Of a stretch of 16,510 nucleotides of DNA, positions 1-7,463 are shown one piece after another. This DNA comes from JAAYBQ01 sp035403465. GTDB lineage: Bacteria > Spirochaetota > UBA4802 > UBA5550. A program made the translations under genes and the position numbers. The stretch lies in the NCBI GenBank assembly GCA_035403465.1, contig DAONFG010000058.1:1-16510 (forward strand), read 5' to 3'. Under the pieces are notes generated by a model. The model ran no database searches. It was not told the origin of the DNA and was given only the letters and a program-made list of their open reading frames with translations. Positions within the stretch are counted from its first letter, which is position 1. The number at the start of each line of letters is the position of its first letter.

Positions 1-125
1 TTCAATACTACTTTAGAATTAGCCATTATGTCCGAAACCACTTTAGGTGATAAATTTTGCTCATGGACATTCAAATATTTTTGTTCCTGTAAAGGAAGTT
101 TTTGATATAAAATATTCCAGTTCAC
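1..125 (-). CDS. Possible partial protein, unrecognised, runs off the window edge
   Basis: On the minus strand one frame is open from about position 228 to the window edge. There is no ATG; GTG at 123-125 or an upstream TTG are the only candidate starts. From the GTG it reads MNWNILYQKLPLQEQKYLNV and continues through a polar stretch. The GTG has no properly spaced Shine-Dalgarno sequence. I recognise no family. The composition is very AT-rich, unlike the genes to the right, so this may be a real but AT-rich accessory gene or just chance openness. It lies downstream of a terminator that faces it. Confidence 0.25.
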   Translation of the reverse strand, partial: MNWNILYQKLPLQEQKYLNVHEQNLSPKVVSDIMANSKVVL

Positions 126-234
126 TCCACATACATGAATTGAAATTTGATTTTTTATCAGAAAAAAGATCAATTGATTTTTTAAAGTGACAATCAATCC
201 TGAAAAAAGGTTGCAGTAAAAATCACTGAATTAT

Positions 235-274
235 AAAAAACGGCAGTTTTTTTACGATGTGCAGTCTGCTGCCG
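235..274 (-). terminator. Rho-independent terminator of the small winged-helix-like gene
   Basis: Read on the minus strand, CGGCAG (274-269) pairs with CTGCCG (246-241) across a 22-nt loop and is followed at once by six T residues (240-235). It lies about 37 bp after the stop codon of the minus-strand gene at 311-562. The stem is short but GC-rich and the U-tract is perfect. Confidence 0.7.
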
Positions 275-310
275 GTATTTATTTAAAAGATCAGGTTATA
301 AATTCCGGTC

Positions 311-562
311 TTAATAGTCACTATAGAGCTTTTTATCATACAGGAACGAGTCACCCTTATCCGTAAGAATTATACTTGTTCCGCTATGGATAACATACCC
401 CTTTTCAGCCAGTGAATGCACGATTGAATTAAAATTTTCCTTCAGGCTTTTAACAGATTCATCAAAAACCTTTTCGATTTCCATACCCTGGTCTGATTTT
501 TTGTGACTCTGCTTGAAAATTTTCAGAATCTGTGCTTCAATCATATTCAGTTCATCTTTCAT
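311..562 (-). CDS. Small winged-helix-like hypothetical protein (83 aa)
   Basis: No named family is recognised. The sequence looks like a small helical protein with a winged-helix C-terminal half. A predicted recognition helix around residues 40-54 (SLKENFNSIVHSLAEKGYV) is followed by a beta-hairpin-like stretch (HSGTSIILTDKGDSFL), as in many MarR/ArsR-like or restriction-associated wHTH proteins. The 'LTDKG' turn is typical of the wing of such folds. The start is well supported: AAGGAGG lies about 7 nt upstream of the ATG, and a promoter-like pair sits just beyond. The gene is a single transcription unit ending in a terminator at 235-274 and diverges from mgtE. A DNA-binding role is inference from the fold pattern only. 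Confidence 0.65.
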   Translation of the reverse strand: MKDELNMIEAQILKIFKQSHKKSDQGMEIEKVFDESVKSLKENFNSIVHSLAEKGYVIHSGTSIILTDKGDSFLYDKKLYSDY

Positions 563-593
563 GGTTCAGCCTCCTTTCTACTCTCCTGAATAA

Positions 594-621
594 AAAATAC
601 CTACTTACGGGATAAAGTCAA
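594..621 (-). promoter_or_regulatory. Candidate sigma70-type promoter for the 83-aa gene
   Basis: On the minus strand TTGACT (621-616) and TATTTT (599-594) are separated by 16 bp. Transcription would start near 587 and give a leader of about 25 nt that contains the AAGGAGG ribosome binding site. The -35 matches five of six consensus positions; the -10 is weaker. Confidence 0.5.
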
Positions 622-840
622 AAAAAGATAGACAGCGCAGGCCTGGAAAATTTACTTGAGCTGTACCCGGCACCTGTTCTGTCAGGCTTGAACCGACAGA
701 AAGCAATATAACTTGAAAAGATCATGGAAGTCACTATTGCAGCAGGGAGAGCGAATAAGTTCTTTGATGCGCGGCCCTGCAGAAATCCATGCCATTAACC
801 GGAAAAATATCGTGATATTCCATAAAATTCAGTATTGTAT

Positions 841-890
841 TATAAAGAATAGCCGGCCAAGAAACCTGGCGCTCGCGCTGATCGGGGAGA
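841..890 (+). promoter_or_regulatory. Weak candidate -10 and ribosome binding site upstream of mgtE
   Basis: TATAAA at 841-846 could serve as a -10 element about 50 bp before the mgtE start, but no good -35 is present 16-18 bp upstream. GGGGAG around 884-889 is the likely ribosome binding site for the ATG at 897. Between them AGC-GCCA pairs imperfectly with TGGC-GCT, a small stem just before the binding site. I see no M-box (Mg2+ riboswitch) consensus in the 334 bp before mgtE. Confidence 0.3.
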
Positions 891-896
891 AAATTA

Positions 897-2276
897 ATGT
901 TTGTACAGCTGCTCCAGCCGGAGATCCGGGAACTCATTGATAACAAGAATTTTGCTGTACTGAAGGATGTTCTCGGCAACTGGCCTGCCGCTGACCTTGC
1001 AGAACTCCTCTCTGAGCTTGACGAAGATGAACAGCCGATAATATTCCGCCTCCTGCCGCGGGAACTTTCTGCCCAGACATTTGAGCACCTTAACTTTGAC
1101 GCGCAGACGAATCTCATGGCCAACCTTGGCAAAAAGATGGTGGCGGGCATACTTAATGAAATGTCCCCTGACGACAGGACTGCTCTCCTCGAGGAACTGC
1201 CGGGTAAACTGCTCAACAACATGCTGGGCCTCCTTTCAAAAGAGGAGCGTGATATAGCAAAGACCCTGCTCGGCTACCCTGAAAACAGCGTGGGCAGGCT
1301 CATGACCCCTGATTATATTTCAGTCAGGGAGAACCTCACAGTGTCGCAGGTGCTTGATCATATAAGAAAAAAGGGACACGACAGTGAAACCCTGAACGTG
1401 ATTTATGTTATAGATAACAGGGGATACCTGAAAGCTGAGATAAAGATAAGGCAGATCCTGCTTGCCCACCCGCGGAAAAAAATAAGTGAAATCATGGATG
1501 ATAATTTTCCCGCGCTCTCTGTGCTCGATGACCAGGAGATGGCGGTTTTTCTTTTCAAGAAGTACGATGTTTACGCGCTCCCTGTACTGGATTCCGAAGG
1601 CGTACTCCTGGGTATCGTTACGGTTGACGACGTGCTCGACGTTGCAGAGGAGGAGGTAACGGAGGATATCCAGAAAATGGGAGGTATGGAGGCACTTGAG
1701 GATCCGTACATGGAGGAGCCCCTTCTGCGTCTTACGAGAAAAAGGGCAGGGTGGCTTGTAGTTCTTTTTCTCGGTGAACTGCTCACCGCAACAGCAATGG
1801 GTTATTTTGAAGAGGAGATTGCGCGTGCGGTTGTCCTTGCGCTCTTCCTGCCCCTGATTATCTCCAGCGGTGGCAACTCCGGTTCACAGGCAAGCACGCT
1901 GGTCATAAGGAGTATGGCAATAGGCGAGATCAGCCTGCGCGACTGGTGGCGCGTCCTTTACAGGGAGATTGCTTCGGGTTTTATGCTGGGTTCAATTCTC
2001 GGGGCAGTGGGATTTGTCAGGGTTTCGGTCTGGCACAGGCTTTTTGGTGTTTACGGGAGCCAGTGGCTTTCTGTTGCCGCCACTGTCGGGATCTCTCTTA
2101 TAGGTGTTGTTATGTGGGGAACGATAATCGGCGCCATGCTTCCTTTTGTTTTAAAAAGGTTCAAACTTGATCCTGCGACATCATCAGCCCCCTTTGTTGC
2201 GACCATAGTGGATGTTATAGGACTTATGATATATTTTAACGTGGCTTACCTGATTCTTAAGGGGAACATACTGTAG
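897..2276 (+). CDS. mgtE: MgtE magnesium transporter
   Basis: MgtE is an inner-membrane Mg2+-selective channel gated by cytosolic Mg2+. The 459 residues show the full family architecture. An acidic N domain (about 20-130, with 'LLEELP' repeats) comes first, then two CBS domains (about 137-195 and 200-255; 'RLMTPDYISV' and 'PVLDSEGVLLGIVTVDDVL'), an acidic connecting helix, and five membrane segments from about 285 to 455. The signature GGNSGSQAS lies at 325-333, and 'TIVDVIGLMIYF' in the last membrane segment carries Asp439, which matches the pore Asp of characterised MgtE channels. The length is normal for the family. The start ATG has GGGGAG 7 nt upstream. A stem-loop follows the stop. The gene appears to be transcribed alone, divergently from the 83-aa gene. 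Confidence 0.96.
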   Translation: MFVQLLQPEIRELIDNKNFAVLKDVLGNWPAADLAELLSELDEDEQPIIFRLLPRELSAQTFEHLNFDAQTNLMANLGKKMVAGILNEMSPDDRTALLEELPGKLLNNMLGLLSKEERDIAKTLLGYPENSVGRLMTPDYISVRENLTVSQVLDHIRKKGHDSETLNVIYVIDNRGYLKAEIKIRQILLAHPRKKISEIMDDNFPALSVLDDQEMAVFLFKKYDVYALPVLDSEGVLLGIVTVDDVLDVAEEEVTEDIQKMGGMEALEDPYMEEPLLRLTRKRAGWLVVLFLGELLTATAMGYFEEEIARAVVLALFLPLIISSGGNSGSQASTLVIRSMAIGEISLRDWWRVLYREIASGFMLGSILGAVGFVRVSVWHRLFGVYGSQWLSVAATVGISLIGVVMWGTIIGAMLPFVLKRFKLDPATSSAPFVATIVDVIGLMIYFNVAYLILKGNIL

Positions 2277-2284
2277 AAAACACA

Positions 2285-2317
2285 GTGCCGCCCGCCGCCT
2301 TCGGCGACTGGCGGCAC
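2285..2317. repeat. GC-rich two-part stem-loop after mgtE
   Basis: GTGCCGCC (2285-2292) pairs perfectly with GGCGGCAC (2310-2317). Inside it CGCCG (2293-2297) pairs with CGGCG (2302-2306) around a CCTT loop, leaving an ACT bulge (2307-2309). It lies 9 bp after the mgtE stop. The sequence after it is A-rich, not T-rich, so it is not a classical intrinsic terminator on the plus strand. It could instead be a mRNA 3' end stabiliser or a REP-like repeat. Confidence 0.6.
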
Positions 2318-2391
2318 ATAAAAATAAAAATAATTGAATTATTCATAACATTTTTTACTTTGTCTCTATAAGTCTATTCCGGAAGGTAACA

Positions 2392-2598
2392 ATGAAAATT
2401 ACAGCTGAAACAAATGCCGTTGACGCGCTTAAATTGTCAAAAAAGGTTGCTGATGTGTTCTACAGGTACAACCTTTACTGTCCCGGATGCAAGGGTGTCA
2501 AAGAGGACAACATAGGAAGGATAGCATTTAACCACGGCCTTGACCCCGAGAAGTTCATTGAAGAGCTTAACACCGCGGCCGGTGAGGGGAAAAAGTAA
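2392..2598 (+). CDS. DUF1858 / redox-disulfide domain mini-protein
   Basis: This 68-residue protein resembles the DUF1858 family (also described as the hybrid-cluster-protein-associated redox disulfide domain). It has a short helical N-terminus, then 'YRYNLYCPGCKGVKEDNIGRI' with a CPGC pair (Cys29 and Cys32 region), and the family ending 'AFNHGLDPEKFIEELN'. The two cysteines suggest a redox disulfide or metal contact; the function is not established for the family. GGAAGG (2381-2386) stands 5 nt before the ATG. Only one base separates its stop codon from the TTG start of rsmD, so the two are very probably translationally coupled. No hybrid-cluster protein is present in the window. Confidence 0.85.
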   Translation: MKITAETNAVDALKLSKKVADVFYRYNLYCPGCKGVKEDNIGRIAFNHGLDPEKFIEELNTAAGEGKK

Positions 2599-2599
2599 C

Positions 2600-3229
2600 T
2601 TGAAGGGTACCGTAAGGGTTACTGCCGGGAAACTCAAGGGGAGGGCAATCCCTTTTGTTAACAGCAGGTTCGACAACGCAGACATTACTCCCCAGAAGGT
2701 CAAGGGCGCGCTCTTTTCAATGCTGGGTGAGTCCCTGGACGGCCTGGTGTTTCTGGACCTTTATGCAGGTTCAGGGCAGATAGGAATTGAGGCGATCAGC
2801 CGCGGGTGTGCCCTTACTGTTCTCAACGAGTCTGACAGGAAGAGGTATTCATTCTTCAGGGAGTTTCTTGACCAGGTCTGCGGACGGGATGAGTTCCTTG
2901 CCCTGAGCATGGAAGCAAACTCAGCACTAAGGTATCTGCATAAAAAGGAGATCAGGCCGGACATTATCTTTCTTGACCCGCCGTATGACAAGAACACGGC
3001 AGGCGGGAGTGTCTACAAATTTCTTTTTGAAAATCTCTCGGTTCCCGGATTCACTGCGGATGATGCAGTTGTCGTGGTCCAGCACTACAGCAAAAATGAA
3101 CTCCCTGGAGAAGCCGGTATATTCCGTAAAAAATTCACGCGCTCGTACGGCACAACTTCACTTTCGATGTATGAATCTGATGCAGGTGCGGGATCAGGGG
3201 ATGCGCGTGATGGTCATGTCAGTGAGTGA
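2600..3229 (+). CDS. rsmD: 16S rRNA (guanine-N2)-methyltransferase RsmD
   Basis: RsmD transfers a methyl group from S-adenosylmethionine to N2 of G966 in 16S rRNA during 30S assembly. Recognised features are the N-terminal 'VRVTAGKLKGRAI', 'ITPQKVKGALFSML', the SAM-binding motif LDLYAGSGQIGIEA (52-65) and the catalytic DPPYD (126-130). The start is taken as TTG at 2600, which gives 209 residues, close to the family's usual ~190-200. GGTGAGGGG (2581-2589) is a well-placed ribosome binding site and the preceding gene ends at 2598. An ATG at 2540 would add 20 residues that overlap the DUF1858 gene and do not look like RsmD. The last ~14 residues are Gly/Asp-rich and are encoded in DNA shared with the convergent transglutaminase gene. 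coaD, a frequent downstream partner, is absent. Confidence 0.93.
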   Translation: MKGTVRVTAGKLKGRAIPFVNSRFDNADITPQKVKGALFSMLGESLDGLVFLDLYAGSGQIGIEAISRGCALTVLNESDRKRYSFFREFLDQVCGRDEFLALSMEANSALRYLHKKEIRPDIIFLDPPYDKNTAGGSVYKFLFENLSVPGFTADDAVVVVQHYSKNELPGEAGIFRKKFTRSYGTTSLSMYESDAGAGSGDARDGHVSE

Positions 3230-3988
3230 CGTTAGTGCCGCCATATAGTCAAGGGGCACCTCTGTTTCCAGCGAGTGATATGCAAAAGCGATGTACCTGT
3301 TAAGATGAATATCATCGGGCCTGGTTGAATCCGCGAACACCCACTTCCCGCCGTAATATGCCTCGACCCACATGTGGTAGACAAATACGTTTTGCCTGCC
3401 TGCAAACTCCTCTGCCAGGATAACACCGACAACGCACCGTGCGGGAATGCCCGCAGCGCGCAGCAGCGCCGTGGTGAGTATGCTGTGCTCTGTGCAGTCG
3501 CCGGAACGGTTTTCAAGTATAACTGATGCAGAAATCATCGGGATGCCTGTTTTTTTATCTGTTATGTGACCATAGACAAACCGCGATATATCCCTGACCG
3601 GGTCGGTACTCTTTCTGAACCTGGCAGCTTTTTCTTTTATCATGGGATTCTCTATGTCAAGGTACGGCGTCGGGCCAAGGAACTTTGCCGGGTTGCCCTT
3701 TTTAAGTGTTACACCGGGGCCTGTGCGTAGTTTAACCGTTGAAGTAAGGCGGTCTGATGTGTGTCCTGAAACCTTCTGGTTCAGGGCCGCCGGCAGAATA
3801 AATTCCGGGTCGGAATAAGTCATGCTGAACAGGGTTGTCTTTTCCGTAAAAACCATGCCGGAATTTCCTTTGAGTTCAATAATAAAGGCTGATACCGGCA
3901 TTACTGCAGCTTTCTCCTGCCTGCAGCTGCAGAATCCCCCGGTAAAAAAAGTCAGAAGAAGTAACAGGAGACCACGGCCGCTCTGCAT
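3194..3988 (-). CDS. Exported transglutaminase-like cysteine peptidase-fold lipoprotein
   Basis: The protein has an export signal (residues 4-21, six consecutive Leu) ending in FCSC, so Cys22 or Cys20 is the likely lipidated residue, although the lipobox is loose. The second half is a transglutaminase-core domain: 'RSGDCTEHSILTTALLRAAGIPARCVVGV' supplies Cys165, 'YHMWVEAYY' supplies His205 and 'WVFADSTRP' supplies Asp220, so the Cys-His-Asp triad is complete. In bacteria such domains are usually proteases or amide-processing enzymes rather than cross-linkers; the substrate is unknown. It is the last gene of the gltX operon. Its ATG lies 2 bp after the stop of the upstream lipoprotein gene, with GGAAAGGA as binding site. 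The final 36 bp overlap the end of convergent rsmD. Confidence 0.85.
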   Translation of the reverse strand: MQSGRGLLLLLLTFFTGGFCSCRQEKAAVMPVSAFIIELKGNSGMVFTEKTTLFSMTYSDPEFILPAALNQKVSGHTSDRLTSTVKLRTGPGVTLKKGNPAKFLGPTPYLDIENPMIKEKAARFRKSTDPVRDISRFVYGHITDKKTGIPMISASVILENRSGDCTEHSILTTALLRAAGIPARCVVGVILAEEFAGRQNVFVYHMWVEAYYGGKWVFADSTRPDDIHLNRYIAFAYHSLETEVPLDYMAALTSLTDMTITRIP

Positions 3989-3990
3989 GT

Positions 3991-4686
3991 TTAATCAATC
4001 CTTTCCATTTCAAAGATGTTGTTGAGCATCTTGATTACCATCTTTTCTGTTACGCCGGTATCGTCCAGGTATATGTCGACGCTCTTTAGTTTTTCAACAC
4101 GCTGGCGCACATGTATCAGTTTCAGTTCCTTTCCCCTGACCGTGACATTTTCACGGCCCGCAGCATTTACAATTACAAGAATGGTTTTATCAGCAGTAAC
4201 AGTGGGCTCGTAGAGTTTTGCCCTGATCTCCATACCCTCCCTGAACCTGCCCTTTACAAGGCTGTCTGTAAAGAAATTGCCGTCAATGATGAAAGGCCCC
4301 GTAAGAGTGTACCTTGCCTTTTTTCCGTCAGAGTCAAGGGTTACATTGTTTCCATTGAATTCGGCAATCCTGCTGATCACCTGCCTGCTCCCTGAGGATG
4401 AATCCTCCAGCGTGCTTACTACCTCGAGCCTGACAGGCCTGAACTCTTTTGTTTCAGTAACAGTCTGCGTTGTGGTATTTTTCATTGTTCCCAGTGAAAT
4501 GAACATCTCTGTTCTGCTCACAAGGAGCCCGTCCTTTTCGCAGTTGCTGATCACGGCGCTGCCGGCCCTGACCCCGTTGACAATGAGGTCATACTGCCAC
4601 TCGCCGTTTGTCAGCGACTGCGGAACTTTGCCGCATGATAAGAATGATAATAAAAGTATAACCGGAATAATTCTGCGCAGTTCCAT
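3991..4686 (-). CDS. Putative lipoprotein of unknown function, DUF3108-like
   Basis: This 231-residue protein begins with a hydrophobic signal ending in SFLSC, so Cys18 is a probable lipid attachment site (loose lipobox). The mature part is predicted to be beta-rich and opens with 'GEWQYDLIVNGVRAGSAVI', a pattern like the start of DUF3108-type periplasmic proteins; that link is tentative. No catalytic motif is visible. The start lies 4 bp after the thiL stop, with AAAAGGAGAGG at the end of thiL as binding site, and the transglutaminase gene follows 2 bp later. Adjacency suggests the two lipoproteins act together in the periplasm. That is inference from operon structure. Confidence 0.75.
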   Translation of the reverse strand: MELRRIIPVILLLSFLSCGKVPQSLTNGEWQYDLIVNGVRAGSAVISNCEKDGLLVSRTEMFISLGTMKNTTTQTVTETKEFRPVRLEVVSTLEDSSSGSRQVISRIAEFNGNNVTLDSDGKKARYTLTGPFIIDGNFFTDSLVKGRFREGMEIRAKLYEPTVTADKTILVIVNAAGRENVTVRGKELKLIHVRQRVEKLKSVDIYLDDTGVTEKMVIKMLNNIFEMERID

Positions 4687-4690
4687 GATA

Positions 4691-5647
4691 TCAGCCTCTC
4701 CTTTTAAAGTGATCGAACCCGGCTTCAGTGACCGGTTTCCTGCTGTTATTGATTGTAATATATTTTCCTTCCGGTATTATTTTTCCTATAAGCGATACGG
4801 TGTTGTCATCTTCAATTTTAAGTTTTGATGTAAAGATAAGCTGGTACTCCTCGCCGCTGTGAAGCGTATATTTCAGCGGGTCAAGGGAATGAATTTTACA
4901 GTAACCGGTCACTTCCCGCGGTGCCGGTATACGTTCAGCATACAGTTCGTAACCGCAGCGGCTCTCTTCACAGAGATGTCCCAGGTCTGCAGCCAGGCCG
5001 TCAGAAATGTCTATCATCGAAGTGGGGGAGTATTCTGAAACAACATGTGAAGAATTGAGACATGGTTCAGGGCAAAGGTGTTTTGCCGCGGATTCAGGGT
5101 AAGCCGAAACATCAGCACCTGATTGTAAAAGTTCCAGTCCCAGGAGCGACCCGCCGGTACTCCCCGTAACATAAACATAGTCGCCCGGTTCTGCGCCGCT
5201 CCTCATCACCGGACGTGCGGTTTCACCGTAAATCGAAACTGACAGGATGAGCTTCTCCGACGACACAGTGTCGCCCCCTGCAATGAATACGCCGTGTTTA
5301 GCCGCACACTCAATCATTCCGTCATATACTTTTATTATATCATCTTCTTGCGCTGAAGAGGGGATGCCAAGCGAAACAAATGCCATGAGCGGCCTGCCCC
5401 CCATGGCATAGATATCTGAAACATTCGCGGCCATTGACCTGTACCCGGCATCGTGGTATGAACAAAACGAAAGGTCAAAGTGCACACCCTCCAGGCTCAT
5501 ATCCGTGGAGAATAGCCCGTACCTTCCTTCTGATATACTGTATACTGCACAGTCGTCACCAATGCCTGTTATCCCTTCGGGAGTTCCCTGCCTGTTCCTC
5601 ACAAGTTCCCTGATGCTGCGGATAAGATCAAACTCGCCGGTAATCAT
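4691..5647 (-). CDS. thiL: Thiamine-monophosphate kinase
   Basis: ThiL phosphorylates thiamine monophosphate with ATP to give thiamine pyrophosphate, the last step of cofactor synthesis. All hallmark motifs are present in the expected order across 318 residues: GIGDDCAV (28-35), STDMSLEGVHFDL (47-59), AANVSDIYAMGG (73-84), AGGDT (123-127), DISDGLAADLGHL (213-225) and GEEYQLIF (265-272). E. coli ThiL has a similar length (about 325). The ATG lies one base after the gltX stop codon, so translation is probably coupled. There is no other thiamine gene in the window, so its place behind gltX seems to be an operon of convenience. Confidence 0.95.
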   Translation of the reverse strand: MITGEFDLIRSIRELVRNRQGTPEGITGIGDDCAVYSISEGRYGLFSTDMSLEGVHFDLSFCSYHDAGYRSMAANVSDIYAMGGRPLMAFVSLGIPSSAQEDDIIKVYDGMIECAAKHGVFIAGGDTVSSEKLILSVSIYGETARPVMRSGAEPGDYVYVTGSTGGSLLGLELLQSGADVSAYPESAAKHLCPEPCLNSSHVVSEYSPTSMIDISDGLAADLGHLCEESRCGYELYAERIPAPREVTGYCKIHSLDPLKYTLHSGEEYQLIFTSKLKIEDDNTVSLIGKIIPEGKYITINNSRKPVTEAGFDHFKRRG

Positions 5648-5648
5648 G

Positions 5649-7079
5649 CTAACAGTATCTCTTGTGGCAGAATTCGATCCTTTTTTTAATGTTCGCGTAG
5701 CCTATTAGCGGAATGGCCCTGTCAAGGTCAGGGCCTGCGAGCCTTCCTGTTAACATCCCGCGCATGGGATGGAAAAGTTTTTTCCCTTTATGCTGGGTTT
5801 TATCCTTTATCATATTCGCAAGGTTTTCGCGCACATTCGATTCGTCCAGTGTGCCTATGATCTCATGTGCCGCGCGTATTACATCGAGAGCGTAGTCCTC
5901 TTTAAGGTGGTGGTCAGTCTCCTCATCCGGTTCGTTCACGTCGTTCAGGAATATGCCGGCCAGTTTTGTTATATCTGAAAGTATCTCGCAGCTGTTGCGC
6001 ACTGCAGCCACGATTTCTTCAAGTTTGTGGCGTTCGGTTGATGAGATGTCGAATCCCGCGTTTTTTATATAGGGGATAAACATATCTGTGGCATCGCTGT
6101 CGCTGTACCTGCGCAGGTAGTTCGCGTTCATCCATTTGAGTTTCACGAAGTCAAATACAGCAGCGCTCTTGCCCACTGCCGGGAGGTCGAACTGTTTCAC
6201 AAGTTCATCAACCGGAAGGATCTCCTCACCCGATTCAGTGGACCAGCCCAGGAGCCCCAGGTAGTTCATGAGCGCTTCGGGCAGGTATCCCTCCTGCCTG
6301 TAAAGGTCAACAGAGGTTATTCCGTGGCGCTTGCTCAGCTTCTTCTTGTCCTGGCCCAGTATGAGCGGCAGGTGCGCGTAGTCTGGAACATCCATTCCCA
6401 GGGCCTTGCCTATGAGTATCTGCTTGGGAGTGTTGGAGAGGTGATCCTCGCCGCGTATCACGTGTGACACCTTCATTAAGGTATCATCAATTATTACAAT
6501 GTAGTTGTAGACCGGGCCGCCGTCGGACCTTACAATAATAAAGTCCCCGCCTATGTTGCTGCTGTTGAATGTGACCGTACCCTTGATCCTGTCTTCGAAG
6601 GTGATGCTTTCGTTTTCAGGCACCTTGAATTTAACTGTAAACTCTTTGCCTTCGGCCGCGAGTTTATCCTGTTCCTGGACAGACTTGTCTCTGCACCTGT
6701 CCAGGAACGGCCTGTTTTCGGCAACGCACTTCTGTTTGTCTTCCTCTACCTGTTCGCGGCTGCAGAAGCATCTGAAGGCGTTCCCGGATTGTATAAGTTT
6801 TTCAGTGTACTCTTTATATATATGGTCGCGCTCGGACTGGCGGTACGGGCCGTGGCCTTTATCAATGTCCGGGCCCTCTGTCCAGTTAATACCCAGCCAT
6901 TTAAGGTCATCCATGATTGACACTTCGGATTCATGCGTGCTGCGTTCCTTGTCGGTGTCTTCGATTCTCAGTATATAATCCGCGTTGTTCTTTTTTGCAA
7001 TGAGGTAGTTTACAACTGCGGTGCGTGCGTTTCCTATGTGAAGAAAACCTGTGGGGCTTGGGGCGAATCTGACTCTCAT
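5649..7079 (-). CDS. gltX: Glutamyl-tRNA synthetase
   Basis: GltX charges tRNA-Glu with glutamate. The start is placed at the ATG at 7079 rather than 7097: AGGAG (7090-7086) lies 6 nt before it, and the protein then begins 'MRVRFAPSPTGFLHIGNARTA', the usual GltX N-terminus. The product has 476 residues, normal for the family. The class I signature HIGN is at 14-17 and KLSKR at 247-251 ('LGQDKKKLSKRHG'). A Cys cluster C104-x-C106 ... C129 sits where some GluRSs hold a zinc ion. The C-terminal anticodon-binding part ('GKKLFHPMRGMLTGRLAGPDL') is intact. It is the first gene of the four-gene minus-strand operon. Since glnS is also present nearby, it is probably discriminating, but that cannot be read from the sequence. 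Confidence 0.96.
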   Translation of the reverse strand: MRVRFAPSPTGFLHIGNARTAVVNYLIAKKNNADYILRIEDTDKERSTHESEVSIMDDLKWLGINWTEGPDIDKGHGPYRQSERDHIYKEYTEKLIQSGNAFRCFCSREQVEEDKQKCVAENRPFLDRCRDKSVQEQDKLAAEGKEFTVKFKVPENESITFEDRIKGTVTFNSSNIGGDFIIVRSDGGPVYNYIVIIDDTLMKVSHVIRGEDHLSNTPKQILIGKALGMDVPDYAHLPLILGQDKKKLSKRHGITSVDLYRQEGYLPEALMNYLGLLGWSTESGEEILPVDELVKQFDLPAVGKSAAVFDFVKLKWMNANYLRRYSDSDATDMFIPYIKNAGFDISSTERHKLEEIVAAVRNSCEILSDITKLAGIFLNDVNEPDEETDHHLKEDYALDVIRAAHEIIGTLDESNVRENLANMIKDKTQHKGKKLFHPMRGMLTGRLAGPDLDRAIPLIGYANIKKRIEFCHKRYC

Positions 7080-7129
7080 TCTATACTCCTGTGACATAAA
7101 TTACAGACTTGTTTTTTTTAACAGGGCTT

Positions 7130-7175
7130 AAGAGGCGCAGCCTATTACAAAAGGCCCTCTTCAGGCTTACTGAAG
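7130..7175. promoter_or_regulatory. Two adjacent stem-loops in the gltX leader
   Basis: AAGAGG (7130-7135) pairs with CCTCTT (7156-7161), with GCC (7140-7142) and GGC (7153-7155) extending the stem inside a 4-nt bulge. CTTCAG (7159-7164) pairs with CTGAAG (7170-7175) around a 5-nt loop, overlapping the first stem by three bases, so the two cannot both form fully. They lie 50-95 bp upstream of gltX. No T-box consensus is visible. A regulatory role is only a possibility. Confidence 0.35.
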
Positions 7176-7220
7176 GTTTCTAATCATCAGTCTGGAAACA
7201 GGTCTTATGTATATAGGAAA

Positions 7221-7292
7221 CCGGTGTATTTATTTGTAAATGAAAAAAATCCGGGGGAGCATCCGGTGTACACCAGGCGGAATTGGACAATT
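7221..7292. promoter_or_regulatory. Palindromes and a direct repeat in the gltX / FadL-like intergenic region
   Basis: GGTGTACACC at 7265-7274 is a perfect 10-bp palindrome. CCGGTGTA occurs twice, at 7221-7228 and 7263-7270, spaced 42 bp (about four helical turns). AATTG-GA-CAATT at 7281-7292 is a further short palindrome. Such spacing is typical of operator pairs, but no regulator can be named and chance is not excluded for the shorter ones. Confidence 0.35.
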
Positions 7293-7391
7293 GAGGGTAA
7301 TAACAATTACAAACGTGTCATTTTGATGAAGCGGCAGTATCAATATTACCAATAAAGCAAATCGGTCACCTGTACGTTAATTATTATTCTG

Positions 7392-7425
7392 TTAATAAAT
7401 TCAGGCTTTAGTATGAATTTATTAA
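7392..7425. promoter_or_regulatory. Perfect 12-bp inverted repeat upstream of the FadL-like gene promoter
   Basis: TTAATAAATTCA (7392-7403) is repeated inverted as TGAATTTATTAA (7414-7425) around a 10-nt spacer. It is followed by A residues rather than T residues on the plus strand, and no gene ends nearby, so it is not a terminator. Its position 39 bp before the -35 element suits an activator or repressor binding site. Confidence 0.5.
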
Positions 7426-7431
7426 AAAAAC

Positions 7432-7445
7432 AGTCCAGGTGGACT
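7432..7445. promoter_or_regulatory. 14-bp palindromic operator candidate
   Basis: AGTCCA-GG-TGGACT is a perfect 6-2-6 palindrome whose right end lies 18 bp before the -35 element at 7464. The position is typical of class I/II activator or repressor sites. The regulator is unknown. Confidence 0.45.
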
Positions 7446-7463
7446 TAAAAAGAGGATTTGCTC

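Noticed and set aside
563..896. Mg2+ riboswitch (M-box) upstream of mgtE
   Set aside because: No M-box consensus is recognisable, and only a weak stem is seen before the binding site.
734..1222. 162-codon open frame on the minus strand opposite mgtE
   Set aside because: Ser/Arg-rich composition typical of an antisense shadow of the well-supported mgtE gene.
2277..2330. Intrinsic terminator for mgtE
   Set aside because: The stem-loop is strong but is followed by A-rich sequence on the plus strand; kept as a repeat/stem-loop instead.
7098..7200. T-box leader for gltX
   Set aside because: Two stem-loops are present but no T-box sequence and no terminator/antiterminator pair.
7240..7326. 28-codon frame starting MKKIRGSIRCTPGG in the intergenic region
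   Set aside because: No ribosome binding site, no promoter placed for it, and it covers the palindromes; probably chance.
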